64,000 nt of DNA from Paralithodes platypus (lineage: Eukaryota > Arthropoda > Malacostraca > Decapoda > Lithodidae), in NCBI GenBank assembly GCA_032716605.1, contig CM064492.1, positions 54,482,364 through 54,546,363 on the forward strand, in the 5' to 3' direction. The notes beneath the pieces are model-generated. The model saw nothing but the letters and a program-made list of their open reading frames with translations, had not been told where the DNA came from and did no database searches. The translations under genes were made by a program, and so were the position numbers. Of this stretch, positions 32,270-46,172 are shown one piece after another (the stretch's first letter is position 1; each line of letters begins with the position of its first letter).

Positions 32270-33640
32270 TTAATAGTGCTGTATATTGTATTCTTGGTGT
32301 CTTTTGGTATCGGGTCAGCTTGATAGTCAACCCGGTACACAGTTAAATTTATATGCCTTAATATTTACGGTCACGTGACTATCAGCAATTTTGACTATAT
32401 AATGCCGTAGTTTGATTGGTCACAAATTTAACTAACCATCGATAATACTAGTTATGTTCGGCCTTCATATCGTAATCTAAAGGTAAATTGCAGCTAAGGA
32501 ATCGTAATATTGATTAGGGTATTCGACAGTTTAAATCTACATTCGTCTACTGTTAATTTTTGCAGATTTTGTTACAGAAGAGGCAGGTTATTTTCACTTT
32601 ACAGTATATTACTTCCACAAACGGGAAAAAGATGGTAATTTACATTAACAATATTCAGTTAAGGTCCATTAGCTTCGGAGAGTCGTGGAAAATGAATCGC
32701 TAAATATTTATCCTCGTGAAAATGGAAAGATTGGCCTTTGCTACATTATATTATAAGTGACCAGATTTTTCTTGATCACTGAAGCATCGTATGATTCAAG
32801 TTAAGTTGTTTACTTTTGATGAGTTTGCCATTGAAATTTAAGAGTACAATAGACAGTCTGATAAGGGATGATATTTATTGCCCCGAGAATCCGTGCTGGT
32901 GTAGTAATGATGTGTGTGGTGTGTGTGGGTGACTGGCAACTTTGTATGTTTTGTGTGTGTTAAGGCAGATTTACACTAGAGCTTTTCCGACGGATTTTGA
33001 TTCACAACTCTATTCTGGCAACAAATTGAGATTAGTTTGCACTGTTATCGGTAACTATCGTCGGTTTTATTTCAGCTGACGGTTAATAGGATCCCTTAGT
33101 AGCTGATTTCTCCATACTTAATGAAAAGATATTAAACTGCTATGTGTATGCATCGTCGTATTGCCAAGTTCTCATAATCAGCAACATATTTCTCGACAAA
33201 ATCTGCATAATAGCTGCGTAATCCAGGAGAAGACATGACAATGTACCATCAGCTAGAAGCAAACAGACCATAAATTGCAGGCAGAATAGTATAGATACCA
33301 TAATTCTTATCAAAGTATATTTCAGAAGTTGCCAGATCAGAGTTGCGAAAAAAAAGTTGAGAGAAAAAGTACTCTCGTAAATCGAACTTTGGTTGCAGTG
33401 CTGGTTGAAGCCAAAATGACCAACCCCATTCCTCCTCTCCTGCTTCCTCAACCTGTTACTCTCATCTTTAAGTAATATGCCTCGCTTATGTTAGGTCTAC
33501 TGAATAATTATAACCTTGCTTCTTCTATACTCTCATGTGGTGTTGTCTGTATGTGTAATCATAGTATTATACTCCCTTGTGGTTCAGTGTTTCCAGATAC
33601 TATAGATTGATTTTCGTAGCTGGTATTTTGATAGTGAGTT

Positions 33641-33655
33641 CCCCCCCCCCCCCCC
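33641..33655 (+). repeat. Poly-C tract (15 C)
   Basis: Homopolymer in intron, no adjacent element recognised. Confidence 0.95.
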
Positions 33656-33871
33656 TCCATACAGCCAGGACCTTCCTCTAAAACCTGTGGTAGTACTGAC
33701 CGCCCTGTGATGTGTGCTGACTGTGTTCCTGTCCTAACCTACATTGTTATATACTATTTTTGTCTTATAGAGGCAGTGATCTTTCTACCTACCCTGCCCA
33801 CCTTTACATCAACTATATGGTGCTGATTTTACCCTTAGATTCTTCCAGGCTCACCTAACTAGCTTCATTAA

Positions 33872-34072
33872 CCGTTTCAATCAGATGACGCCAATTTTGG
33901 TTTCATTATAGCTAACTCCAGACAACTTTATTCAACTTATGAAGGACCTGTTAGAGTTTAGAGGGTAAACTGAGATAGTCTTTGACCTCTTCATAGCTAG
34001 AGGTCCCTCCTAAACTAAATAAAGTGATCTGGAAAGAGCATTAATAATGAAATTGTTGTCTGATTAAAGGGG
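33872..34072. mobile_element. TTAA-flanked palindromic MITE
   Basis: 201 bp between TTAA at 33868-33871 and 34073-34076, with the same internal arms as 32067-32269 (AGCTAACTCCAGACAACTTTATTCA). More decayed at the left end. Confidence 0.7.
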
Positions 34073-34397
34073 TTAAGGCGATTCAGACGAGTGCTTTGTC
34101 CAGCAGTTTTTGAATGGTGATTTATCATTCTGCCTGGCAACTTTTTGGGACCTTATTTTTTGCACTGGTACTGGCAGCTTGACTGAAGATAGATTATTTT
34201 AGATGACAGATCATCAGATTAAGATTTTAATTCAGAAGCTGCCAAACCAGCATACAGTAGTTATCGTAAACAATTGTGGAAGAAAGCGCTCTTATGAATT
34301 ATGCCTTTAGACTCCACCCTACGAGTGTGTTGATATTGAATAGTGACAAGCTGTCGTTCACACAGGGATTTTAATCAGCATTTTAGGTAACCTCTAA

Positions 34398-34607
34398 CCC
34401 CTTCAGCACGATGACGCCTTTTTACATTAAACTCTGGCTAAAATTAAATGATTTTATGCATCTTAAGAAGGACTTATGTTATTCAGAGGGTTTAATGAGA
34501 ACATATTAAGCCCTTTGAGTCCTAGAGGTACAGTAGAATATAAACTACAGACAATCGTCTAGTGGTAACCAGAATATGATGAAAATTACGTCATCGTGCT
34601 GAAGGGG
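34398..34607. mobile_element. TTAA-type palindromic MITE, best-preserved termini
   Basis: 210 bp with 19-bp perfect inverted ends CCCCTTCAGCACGATGACG. Right flank TTAA, left flank CTAA (one change). Same family as 24565-24772. Confidence 0.85.
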
Positions 34608-35756
34608 TTAAACGATATTGGCTGTTGTTCGTAAGCAAGAATCACCAGAGTCAGTCACATGGGTCGATTGGTTCCCGGACAACTTGAGCCGTAGACCATT
34701 TCAACCAGTGACAAGTCAACCAGGATCAACTAAGCCAGTAACACCTTGATGTCCTAACCCAACTTAACCTAACCTATCAGTACTTGATTTATTGGTACTG
34801 GTTGAAGTGGTCTACTGGTCGAATTTTCCGGTCACTGGGTTGATTAATTCACTGTAATGTACTGTACTAAAAAGCTGGGACCTGTAGTTGATGTCGAATA
34901 TACAGTACGTAAATGCCTGAATCGGCAACAGGCTAGATAAATGCTGAACAAAATGCCTGTGTGATGTCGCTCTCAATGTGTTGTCCCTCAATGGTTAGAC
35001 ATCAGTTATTGTTCTCTGGTATTATTTTACTAGGTTCAAGTGTGACATTTTTCCAAGATGGTCTGTGTTTCTGTTGCACCTGTGACTTTAAGCAGCATCT
35101 TAAAATTTAGTTGGGTGTCTTCAGGGTTTGCTATAGGGAGAAATCTGACGTTTTTTCTTTCATGGGTGCCAAGTTGCATACCTGGTGTTGTTTACTGTCT
35201 GCTCTCCAAGTTATTCAGTGCTTGTGTTTCATGATATACCGGTAATTTATACCAACGGATCACATGCATAGCCGTCCAGGGGCCAGAACGTATATTTAAG
35301 CATAAACCCAAACAGCAACTAAATTATGTAAGTACTCATCGGCTTAAACTAAAAGTAATATCTCCAAAGCAATAATGTACTAACAATCACAAGCACAAAC
35401 TCACAGAGACAATCCCACAGCAAATAACATATCTACAACAATATTAACAATTAATCACAGTCAATCACATACTAAATACAGTAAAACCTTCACAGCAATA
35501 CGAACAATGAATTACAGAGTCAATCACACACCAAATAACATCTCCACAGCAATTCTGTACCCATTTTCACCCTGGCTCATGGACTTCCGAATTTCCAGTG
35601 TTTGAAGTGCACGATGGTTAACAACACAAAGTATGCAGTAATGTGGTTATTGTAAAGAAATTGTCATAGATTTTCCTTGTAGACAGCTCTGGCGTGTCTT
35701 GGATTTGAAGCTCTTCCAAGTTTAGTGTTGTGCTGTTCTTGACATACCTATCTTAA

Positions 35757-36220
35757 CCCCTTGACTACAAATGGCCTTTCTTAAGTATCATAAATTGTTT
35801 TATGTTAGCTAAAATTAAAGAAAACAGAGTATCATTGTCTTGGAGGAGTTCCTTGCGACTGTTTTAAATCCCATGTCTATGATACACCTTTCCTAAGCTT
35901 CACAAAATCATCTGATGATAAGCAGCATAATATGTAAAATTGGCCTTTGACTATATGATAAGAAGCCAAAATTTATCTAATTATAGGCTGAACATGATCA
36001 TGTTAAACGAGTCAAACTAGTATGAAACCCCTTGACTATGATACGTCTTTCCTAAGCTGCATAAGATTTGGTATCCTGTGGTCTAATATGAGGGAAGACA
36101 GCCTAGCACTCGGCACCAAGGCTCGAATCTCATGGGCCTCGGGAAATTATCAATCTTAATCATGCCATGGAAAATTATAGGCCAAATATTGTGAGAAAAG
36201 GCTTGGTTGTGTTCAAGGGG
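35757..36220. mobile_element. TTAA-flanked element, probably a composite of two MITE copies
   Basis: TTAA at 35753-35756 and 36221-36224 with inverted ends CCCCTTGA(C/A). An internal CCCCTTGACTATGATACG near 36027 suggests a second copy in tandem. Confidence 0.6.
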
Positions 36221-36224
36221 TTAA

Positions 36225-37920
36225 ATATCTTTCTCTTGCTATCAGTTGTTTTTAATATTGTTGTGTAGGTTTGTAGGGTATATAAGCTCATGTGTTCTTT
36301 CCTTTCTGCAGACCCGGCCTGCAAGTGGAGTAAGTGAGAAACCTTTGGATGATGATAGTCTTTTAAGTGACAGTAAAAGAAACTATCTGTTTCCCCCTTT
36401 TTATGATTATGGAGATGAATCCTGGTGTATTGCATTTTGCCTTTAACTCAGATTACCATTGATTATTCCAGTACTACTTTTGCAACTACCGTTTACTCAT
36501 CAGCTTTTCTGCCATTTGCTATGCCAAAATGTAAAGGAGCATGACAAGGTATTATATAAGAGGTTTGGGTTAATAAACTTTCCAATTCATGATTGTAGAA
36601 ATTTGATATTGAACAAAAAACAAAGTGGTACATACAAAAAATTCATGTAACAAACCTCTTTTGGACAAGGTTATGGTAACTAAAGAAAACCAATCAATTT
36701 ATGGGACAAATTACTTGGATCTAGCTGCATGCCATATAGTTGACCAAAAGGAGTAAGAGTTTTGGAGATTATGCAAATGATCTGTAGACTCTTGGAAAAT
36801 CTGGTAACTCTATGCTCTCTTCACAATGGATAGGCAAAAATGTATCCCTTTTTGCAAAAAAATTAGTTAACACCACAATTTTTGTTATATAATTTCTTGA
36901 TATTTAGGTCTGTACTGTATTTCGTTACCGAGATCTCATCACGGCTCGGCATTCAATTCGGGACAAATCAGATTTTTGGCCTACTTAGAGTGAAGAGAGT
37001 ATAGTTCTTAATTACTTAGCATTCAGGCTATGGAGGACTGTGTAGACTGCTATCTTGTGCTGCCTTGATTGCATGATACTCCTAAATAATCTCCAGAATT
37101 TTGGTATACCCGGGAAATGCTACCACGGCCAGTATAAGTATCTTTGTGTTGGCTATTATTTGCAGATTCCAGTTAACCAGTACTCTCAAACACCATAAAT
37201 TCCAGATTAAACTACTTGTAATACATTTTTTTTTTTTTCTCTCTTAAGTCACGTGGAAATTTAACGAAGAGGGACAGACTTTTGTGTGTTTCACCGGATG
37301 TTGCGAGATATTGACGAAGGCTTGGACCTCCTAGTTTTGTTTTCTAGTGGGTTAAAGGTGAATTATACAAGGAATGTAAATGTTTTTTGTAGATTTGTGT
37401 GCATTATGAGGATATGCATGAAAAGAAAATGCCCATTGAAAGATAACTGCAAAATCAATTACGGTACAGTATATGAAGGTTTTCAATCTTCATAGATATT
37501 AGAGTGAATCATGCTGCCATGCAACAAGAGATCTCAAACAATACAATACAATAGAGGCAAAGATGTATGATTGCAGTTTACTTGAAAAAATTTAAAATTC
37601 TCGAATACATGTCAATATTATCACCTTTATGACAAATAATTATATACTGTATCTATGGATATTATATATCATTCTTGTATTAATAATTTAAGAAGGTAAT
37701 AATCTAATGAAAACTAAATTGTTTGGCATAATTCACCTTTAATAACTTTGCATATTCTTAAGTTACCAACAGGAAAATGTGGTAATGTGTATTACATTAC
37801 AGATAACTCAGCCTGACTTATACAAATTGAACCCTTCCTTCACTCAGCATTGTCATAAACCTTTTACAAACCTGAACCTCTACATCCCCAGATCTAGCCA
37901 GCTAAAACATAACACCAGTC
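36225..37920. other. Channel intron, no gene recognised
   Basis: A 45-codon open stretch after a CTGCAG near 36310 (ending 36446) resembles a terminal exon but matches no channel sequence I know. A T-run at about 37227-37240. Otherwise AT-rich sequence without features. Confidence 0.4.
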
Positions 37921-38115
37921 AACTTATACCCATTGATCCAGTTGTATCCATCCATATATACAATTTTTTTTTTTTTTTTTTTTTTTATCCAGTAATACCC
38001 ATTAATCCCATTTTATCCATCCACTTACACCCATTGATTCCCTTATATTCATCCAGTTATATCCATTGATTCAGTTGTATCCTTCCAGTTATACCCATCT
38101 ATTAATATCCATGAA
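37920..38115 (+). repeat. Degenerate ~25-bp repeat with a 23-T run
   Basis: Repeated variants of CCATTGATTCAGTTGTATCCATCC-like words interrupted by a T23 tract (37964-37986). Confidence 0.75.
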
Positions 38116-38422
38116 ATTTTGCCACTTGCGATTTGAAGATGTAAGGATATTCAAGCTTTAGATGTTTATTTTAGCCTAAATACAATACAATGTGTTTTTG
38201 TAAAAGAGGGTAATTATATTGAAATTCATTTGATATACAGTACTATGTCCATACTACAAACATATTTTAGTTTGTATATCATTTAGATATTAATGTACTG
38301 TATATTAGATATTAATGTCTACAGCTTGAAGTTCCTTATACCTTGAGAATAGCAAGTGGATGAATAGAGATTCTTTGTGATGTGGAGATTGGACAACTTA
38401 CACCATTTCTGTGTGCGTGACT

Positions 38423-38775
38423 AATGCGCCTACTCCCAGACAAAGCTCATCGTTGTACAGTAGGTAGTAATTACTATAGTTTTGCTGTATTCCCAGCCAG
38501 TCAATATGTTATACCAATTCTTGTAATCACACCTTAGCGTTAGCTAAGGCTAGCCCTATAAAAGTCTCTCGCAGTGACTCAGTGGTCTGGTTAAACTAAT
38601 CGTTAAAAAAAAAATCTTGGTACAGTATCACAATAAGAAGTACAATACTGGAAACATTATTGCAATTACAAGATCTAGCATAGCATATTGACTGGCTAGG
38701 AATATGGCAAAACTGTAGTATTTACCACTGCCAATGACAGGGTTAGTCTAGGAATATGGGCCTCAAATGTATTGC
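38423..38775. mobile_element. Palindromic MITE with a LINE 3' end inserted
   Basis: Left arm (38423-38530, GGTAGTAATTACTATAG, CCAGCCAGTCAATATG) and right arm (38690-38775, CATATTGACTGGCTAGGAATATG, GTATTTACCACTGCCAATGA) are inverted copies of the family at 42273. A short LINE tail sits between them. Confidence 0.75.
38535..38614 (+). mobile_element. 5'-truncated I-like LINE, 3' UTR only
   Basis: About 80 bases matching the 3' UTR of the LINE at 1-4805 (GCCCTATAAAAGTC, CTCAGTGGTCTGGTTAA) followed by A(10). Confidence 0.8.
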
Positions 38776-41552
38776 ATTAAAGATTATGTAATATATTTAG
38801 TAACTTGAACATTACTCTTGCAGTGTACGGTATACCGTCAGTATAACTACCAAAGTTAATTAATTGATTCTACTGTATCGACATGGAAATAATTCATGTT
38901 ATTATGACACTATCATATAGTGTTATTCTTTAGTTTGGCATGTAATTAATTGCTTATGTGGTTTATAATGAGAAATTAGCAAAATGTTGACATTACTGTA
39001 CTAACATACACATAAATTTAATGTTCTTAATTGTTGAATCTGACAGACTGTGTTGACACTACTAATTTTGCATGCCAATAATTAATAACTGATGGTGATA
39101 TATGATAAAAAAGGTAAAACATGGTGAGTTGTCCCATCTTGAAAACAATGGATCTCTTAAACTAAAGACCATGGGGACCAAAACTTTTCGCCATCTTGGA
39201 AATTTCACATACAATTGGTGTCATTTAAAAAGTTAAAAGTAATAGCAAGTGTCAAAATGAATTAGGTGGCGAGGTGTTAAGGTGCCCAATACTGTGTCAC
39301 TCTTGAACCAAAAGCAGTACACACCATAGCTCCCATCTTTGTTTACAAGTTACACCCAAGTACTGTACTCAGCTGCAACAGAGGATTGAGAGAGAGTGAG
39401 ATAAATGTGTGTTGGCATGATGTGTGAGGTACGGTGTGTTAGTACTGACAATAACTGAAAATCCACAGAACTTATAAGAAACTATTTTTGTTTTGGTTGA
39501 TGTTTTGTGTTTTGTTTTTTTAATAAGTGTACAGTACTGCACATTTATTTTGATGTAAATATGTTATGAAGTGTATGCTTGAATGCACATGATTTTATTT
39601 TTATAGCTTCAGCAGAATATGGTGTACAATACTTTTATCTACCTTTGTTTCTTTAACTTGTAATGATGTTTCACAAAAGTAATGAAGTTTCACAAAAGTA
39701 ATGAACCATCAGCTCATTGTAGCTGTTGGTTGCAAATTTCCTATCATCATTGTTGTTGTTCTTTATTTAAATTGAACTGTTTTAGATTGTATTAGAAACT
39801 CACTCTAAATAGTAGCCCACTTCCTCGATATTCTCCTAAATGGAAAGATAAGCAGAAGGGTTGAGAAAAAAATCACCTTTATGTAAGCAATAATCAATTC
39901 AAATTTACTGAAGCGATAGCTGTTGTTCAAGTAATACTTATATCATTCCTGAATAATATATTTATTGAATAACTTTTAGCCATTGCAGTGAGTGTGTGTG
40001 TAAGTCTGTATGTGTCAGATGTACAGTTATTAAGCTATGTATATGGTAGTTGTACAACATCCATTGCCTACATAGCACCTACACTTAATGTCAAGTAGGT
40101 CTCAGACAGATATTTTTTCCAGGTGTAATGCACATTTCTACATAACACATCAGTATAGGGCTATAAGGCAAACCTCTATTGTTGTAAACATTCTACATGG
40201 CAATGCCTGCACACTTGTACTAAATGATGTCGGTGCTTGTATAAGGCAAACGTCTGGGTATTGTGTACATTATACATTGAAACACCTCCATCACTAGAAG
40301 TACCTCCATTCATGGTCTTCATGGCTTATATATTTTATTTACTGTCCCATTCCCATTAAATCTACAGCCTAAAGGTTAGGTACAGGTATTTCACTAGTTT
40401 CTAACCTTGTCTAAATCTAAATCACTCTATTGTACAGTACTTACTTATGTAATTGTTCATTATGACTAAGTGCACTCATTGAAATTTTATGTTATTTACT
40501 TGATTATCTCTGAATGATTTTTCCATTCTCCATTTTTTTTCTTGTTTCTCACTCGCTGCATGAGAGCATCTCGGCATCAGCTTTTCTTATACTTCTTTCA
40601 TTTCTTTATACTGTATCTTAGAAAGCCTTTTGCATGCTTCATTCTCTATCAGTATCTTCATCTCTAAAGCTCCCTCTACTGTGTTGTGACATGATTCTGC
40701 TAGAATTGCAGAATATTGATGGCATATTTGGTAAGCCTTCTATGATACTGTTCGTGATCAGTATCATCTGTACATCACACTAGTAGACACTACTTAGTTT
40801 AAAAGATTCAAAGCTGCATGTGAACTGAGTGAATCAATGATCCATTACTTTTACTTGACAGTACAGGTACTGTTTTTTGTAATACCCTAACATGGTTAGT
40901 CCCCTTCTGTCAGTTCTGAGTTCTGAAGCATGGAACTAGAACAAGCTTCTGGTTCCTTTTGAAGCATAGTGCATTTTCCTTTGTATGCCCTTCATATATT
41001 TATTACTCTCTTTTCCATTCATCTGCCTTACTGTATACATGTACAGTATGCAATAACATGAAATATTATCTTGAAAACTTTATACTTTATATTATCATAC
41101 TGTATGTGCACCTATAGGTTTGACATATTCTCTCTTCCAAACTAAACTATAAAATAGTGATGGTTTCACTTTCTCTTTGTAGTATTATTATTGACACTTG
41201 TTACAGGGTGTATCAACAGTTATAGGTCATCATACATCAGACATTATACATTATCTGTCAACATGGTATATATATCTATCCCACCCCAAAAAATGCACAT
41301 TATTCTGCCCAAGAAAATGCCTCTGCAGGTTCCTTAACTAAGTGAAGTGATTGAAATAAATTATTGAGTGGCCTAATGGTGATGCTCCTACCTAAAGTGT
41401 GGATAAAGTAAATATGGCAAGCTTTAAATTCCCTTGATTTCATTACAGTTTGATTTGGGTGCTCAATATAATGGTACCTTTAGTAAATCCACCCTCATGA
41501 AATTTGTAATAGATTACAGGCAGTTTCATTTTCAAATTAAGAGAAGCACAGT
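38776..41552. other. Channel intron, no gene recognised
   Basis: AT-rich sequence. No ORF with a recognisable domain and no clear terminal repeats seen. Confidence 0.45.
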
Positions 41553-41760
41553 ACGGGCCGTGGCATTTTCGGTAGCGCGTCTAGCTGCTGATCGAAGGGT
41601 CGGCAGTTCGATCCCAGGCCGTGCCATTGGTAGATGTCAAGAGTTTGGACAGCTCAGTCTAGCGATTCGTGGCAAATGTTCCAGTTAATTCCCTGTAACA
41701 AGGGCACACCCTAGCCCTGTTAATCAAGGGAGTGCACAGCGTTAAAAACTGCAGAAAACT
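41553..41760 (+). mobile_element. tRNA-derived SINE-like element
   Basis: The head has a Pol III promoter layout: box-A-like GGCATTTTCGGTAGCGCG and box B CAGTTCGATCCC, ending GCCGTGCCA. An unrelated body follows to about 41760. The 5' and 3' acceptor strands do not pair, so it is not a tRNA gene. Confidence 0.55.
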
Positions 41761-42272
41761 GCACAGCCTCTTACTTATATATTAATTTTATAACACTTGT
41801 TGACAGAAAGTGTTTACTTCGCACATAAGTCACTACTGTACTTACTACATATTTATAGTGGATAGATGATGGTGAAGACTGTAGGATTATGTTTTAAGCC
41901 AAGAGGTTATCACAGAAACAAGCAAGCACTGTAAACAGTTCATATTATAGACTATATTGTATGATACTCCAACGGTGTATAATTCCACTCTTACTCACAG
42001 GTCATAAACGATAATCTAAAAGCTCAAGATTAATGCCAGTTTGACAGGTGCTTTTGTGAGTAGTGAGATCACAGGTAGATATGCGGCCATATTCTTAAAC
42101 CTTATCTTAGGAATCACCATTTATTGATGCACAGAATAAATATAAATCAACTTCAGTCTTTAAGAATATGAGTGATATCATGTTCTTTTTTATAAGTGAA
42201 CACTCAGTTCCTTAATGTTGGTTGAATATGGTATCAACAATGCTCTTCCAAAATGTTTTTGAATACGGCCAT

Positions 42273-42512
42273 TATGCCCATATTCCTTGACAATCCCCAC
42301 CATTGTCGGTGGTAATTACTATAATTTATCCCTAGCCAGTCAATATGATCTGCTAGTTCTTGTAAGGACAGTGAAAAGTACTGGAACAATATTACAGTGC
42401 TCGCATTTCCATTACAACATGTATGGTATTATAATGACTGGCTAGGAATACAGCATAACTATAGTAGTTACCACTGACAATGATGGGGTTTGTCTAAGAG
42501 TACGGGCCTTAG
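42273..42512. mobile_element. Palindromic MITE, most complete copy of its family
   Basis: 240 bp. Arms pair throughout: GACAATCCCCACCATTGTC with GACAATGATGGGGTTTGTC, and CTAGCCAGTCAATATGATC with TATAATGACTGGCTAGG. Outer words ATGCCCATATTCC and AGTACGGGCCTT also mirror. Same family as 10001/21452 and 38423-38775. No clear target duplication. Confidence 0.8.
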
Positions 42513-43055
42513 AACCACACTCGCCCGTTGCTGCCTCGGTCGTCACTCTACACACTGCTTTAGGGTGATTCAAACCACTGTATTTTCACTGCATTGATTG
42601 GCAACTTTGGTTTCTCTTGCCCTGGTATTGGCAAGTAATCTGAAAATAGATTTATTTATGGTGACAGAATGCCAATGAAACAATAATTAAGAAGCTACCA
42701 GACCAGAGTTCCTGATAAGTGTTACGCATAAAAGCAGTTGTGAGAATCCACCTTTAGCCCTAGAGCCATCTATGAGAGAAATTGTGTCACCTTTGGTATA
42801 GTGGCTGCCTTCTTGTTTACCTTGTCTTGTATTATATCACAATTCACGTCGGATTTCATGTTTAAGAAAGGTACCGGTAGTGATAGGGATTCACACGTAA
42901 GATATTTTGTCAAAGTTATTGATTGATGGGTAGAAATTGGGCATTGTGACCTTTCAAAATCCTGTGAAGTACAGTAGATCACAACACAAGGTGCACAACA
43001 GTGTGGCTATTATACAAAATTTGACACAGCTCTCTTATAATGGCCTTCTGCTTAA

Positions 43056-43262
43056 TCCCTTTACTAAGATGACCCTGTTTTAGTTTTATTCTTGCTAACC
43101 AATAATTTTAATCAGATTAGGAAGAACCTGTAAGAGTTGGAGGGTTAACTGAGATGGTTATAACCCCCTTTGATTCCCATAGATCCTTCCTAAGCTGAGT
43201 AAAATCCTGTAACGTTAGCCAGAATAAGATTAAAAATGGTGGCATGGTATTGGTGGGTTGAC
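43056..43262. mobile_element. Decayed TTAA-type MITE copy
   Basis: Left TTAA at 43052-43055 and internal arm words (TTGCTAACCAATAATTTTAATCAGATTAGG and its mirror, each seen in parts) fit the family. The right TTAA is lost. A further decayed copy lies at about 44410-44605. Confidence 0.55.
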
Positions 43263-45472
43263 CCAACACTTTCCTTGAGCGTTGCCGTACCTGCTGTCTT
43301 GTACAGTTGTGGGAACAAAAACCTGGTACATTCAGAATCAATAGTTGGCCTAAAACTCATTAGCTGTGTAAGTTTAAGTTACGGTACTCTCACTTTTCCA
43401 TGACAGCCCTCGCGTGTTATTGATAGCCCAGGATGAGTACTTTTTCGTTCATACAGTACAAATGTCAAGTTAGTGTCTCTCTATCTAGATTTTACACAAA
43501 TTAGCAACAAGGATTTCAGCGAACTATTGACTTTGTACAAATGCTGTGAAGGGCTAGTTGTATATGACCATAATAACTTAATCCATATTTTTATATGAAT
43601 AAATGGCCTTACACACTTAAATTAATAATATAACAAGAGGGTTAGCTTACAGATTTTGTTATTAACCTGTAGATACATACACATTAAAGACCGAGTGATC
43701 ATATGAAATATGGTTTCAATCTGAGAGCATTAATTTCCACCAACACTTCACTGCACATGTAACGGGTTTATTACTCCCCAACTGTACATTGTACTGTTTT
43801 TGTCTGTAAATATGATGGGTGAATGAAGCATAAAGGCTGGTAATAATATTGTAGGATTGTGTAGATTAAAAGGTACCGTTACTAGTAGGATTAAGGAATT
43901 TTGTGCTCCGTAGTTATTCACGAGAAAGGGGGGTTATGCTTCACGTTTTGCATGGACTATTTATTATTAAACAAGCCTGGTATAAGTAGATCATACGGAA
44001 TGGCAATAAAAATACAACGAATACAGTCAATACAGCTACCACGACAAGTTCATAAAACAACAACACGGAGCTTCCCAGAAACAGGTAGACAAAGTGAACC
44101 ACAAAACCCCCACAAAGCTATCCCACTTGTTATATTCGTGTCTTGCCCAAGGGATGTAGTTTGTGAGTTGCGTCTGCACTGGTCTTGTTCTTCATTATTT
44201 AACTTTTTTTTTGTTAACATATTTATGATATTGAAGTTGGTACCTCATCTGTCTTGCTGTAGTTGAGAGATTTATTTGCAAATGGTTGTGTATGTTACTA
44301 GACATTGTTGATATTGTAATTGGAAATGAGCACTATTTATTTATCTTAATTTTAAGTGACTCTTAGGTGCTTTACCAATGACATTGATAATCAGAATTTG
44401 GCTATTTCTATCAGATGACAACTGAAAAGGTTTATTCTGCCTTTTACCAGACGATTTTATTCAGTTTAGGAATGGCCTTTCTTAGTAAAAGGTGCTTGAA
44501 TCATATTCAACCCAATAATTCTTCTAAGATTTTCACAAGCTGAATAAAACAACATAGAAGTAGCTGCAATAAAATTAAAGAGTTGTCATTTGATAGACTT
44601 AGTTAAGTTTTGTCTCATGTAGAGATTGCTTCAGACACCTATAAGATCATGTCAACACTCATAGCAACCATATTAAGTATTTCTGTAAAGAGAGGTACAG
44701 AGAAAAAATATATGTAAAGATTGCATTGTTGGTGCAATAAGCAATGTCCCAGTGCCAAATACAGTACATTTGGATTTAGAAGTTCTGCCACATTCAAGGA
44801 AGGAAGTGCAATTTTTGTTTATCAGATTACACTGTATATTTTGAGATGAAGTAGTCTTGTAATTTTATAACTGCAATCAACAAGTTCTCTTGAGATATCT
44901 AGAGATTTCTTAAAATATTACTGAGATTTAAAATTGTTCAAATTGTAGCCCAAAGTGTACCATTTGTCTGATGCACTGTCCATTATTTGTGTTGGCTATC
45001 ACTAACTCTCTCTATACTGTATATAACTCTCCTTATAACATTAAACTGACAAATGCTTTGAATGTTGACATTATACGACTCCATAGGTTTGTGAAGTGCT
45101 TTACTAAAGAAAAGTGTGCTTTGGTTTACACATTATCATACTGATATTCAGTACATAGGGATATTTATTTGATGAATAGGTTCAGAATGTATCTATACTG
45201 ATATTGAATGTATATAATCTCATGAATATTAGTTTAGTTTGCAAGTTTTACATTTTAATTACTAGTCTTATATATACTGTAAAGATATTAAACTAGGTAA
45301 TTGTATGTTGAAGTGGCTATAAATCAACTAACACCTGCTGAACAAAGTGAGACCCCGTGGCCTAACTTTTGAAGCTAAATCCGTGTCCAGTTCAAGTTCA
45401 TTAATATTTTGTGCTGTATGTTGTGCTGAATTTGTTAATATGATGAGCTAAGCTTTTATGTGTCTTGTACTG

Positions 45473-45547
45473 TTTTTTTTTTTTTTTTTTTTGTATATCT
45501 ATACGGTGATTTCCTTTATCCAACCTCCCCCCCCCCAAAAAAAAAAA
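45473..45547 (+). repeat. Homopolymer cluster T(20), C(10), A(11)
   Basis: T run 45473-45492, C run 45527-45536, A run 45537-45547. Simple-sequence patch; ORFs across it are artefacts. Confidence 0.9.
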
Positions 45548-46172
45548 CAAACAAAAAACACATATGCTAATTGCACATTTGATTTTTATTATTGTATTTG
45601 TAATGTAATATATTTCAGAATCCCTTTTATGTTGTACCCTATACAATGCCTCATTAAATTATATAATCCCAATCCTACAATGCAGGACACTATTGTTTAA
45701 GTAAAGTGTTTTCTATTAATCGTAACCAAATTACCCTTTAAATTATGATCACAACAATTCCTCCGTGTTAATTGATTATAATTGTTTGTTCATATAATAT
45801 CCCAGACTCCGGTACAATTCTGTTATAAATTTTACAGTAATAAAGAAACCCTTTATATTTCACTATAACACTGCATCACACTAATCAACCTTTCCCTTCA
45901 TATTAAAGTCCACAGTGTTGAGATATTAGTGACCTTGAGTTGATCATGGAGTTTTTGTAAGAAGTGAAAGTGTTAGACCAGATTATTGTGCAATCATTAT
46001 GAGTTCAGAGCAATTATTGCTGATTAGTGTATTTATTAAGAGTTCAGAGCAATTAGGGCTGATTATTATGTAATAAAGAATTCAGAGGAATTAGTGGTGA
46101 TTGGTGTATGTTAATTAAGAGTCTATCAATTAAGTGCGGAGTATTGATGCCTATGTGTGCGGCTTTTGACAG

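Noticed and set aside
41553..41627. tRNA gene
   Set aside because: Box A and box B are present but the acceptor strands do not pair and a SINE body follows.
43901..44266. 121-residue ORF in the channel intron
   Set aside because: No recognisable domain, no repeat context and composition typical of random open frames.
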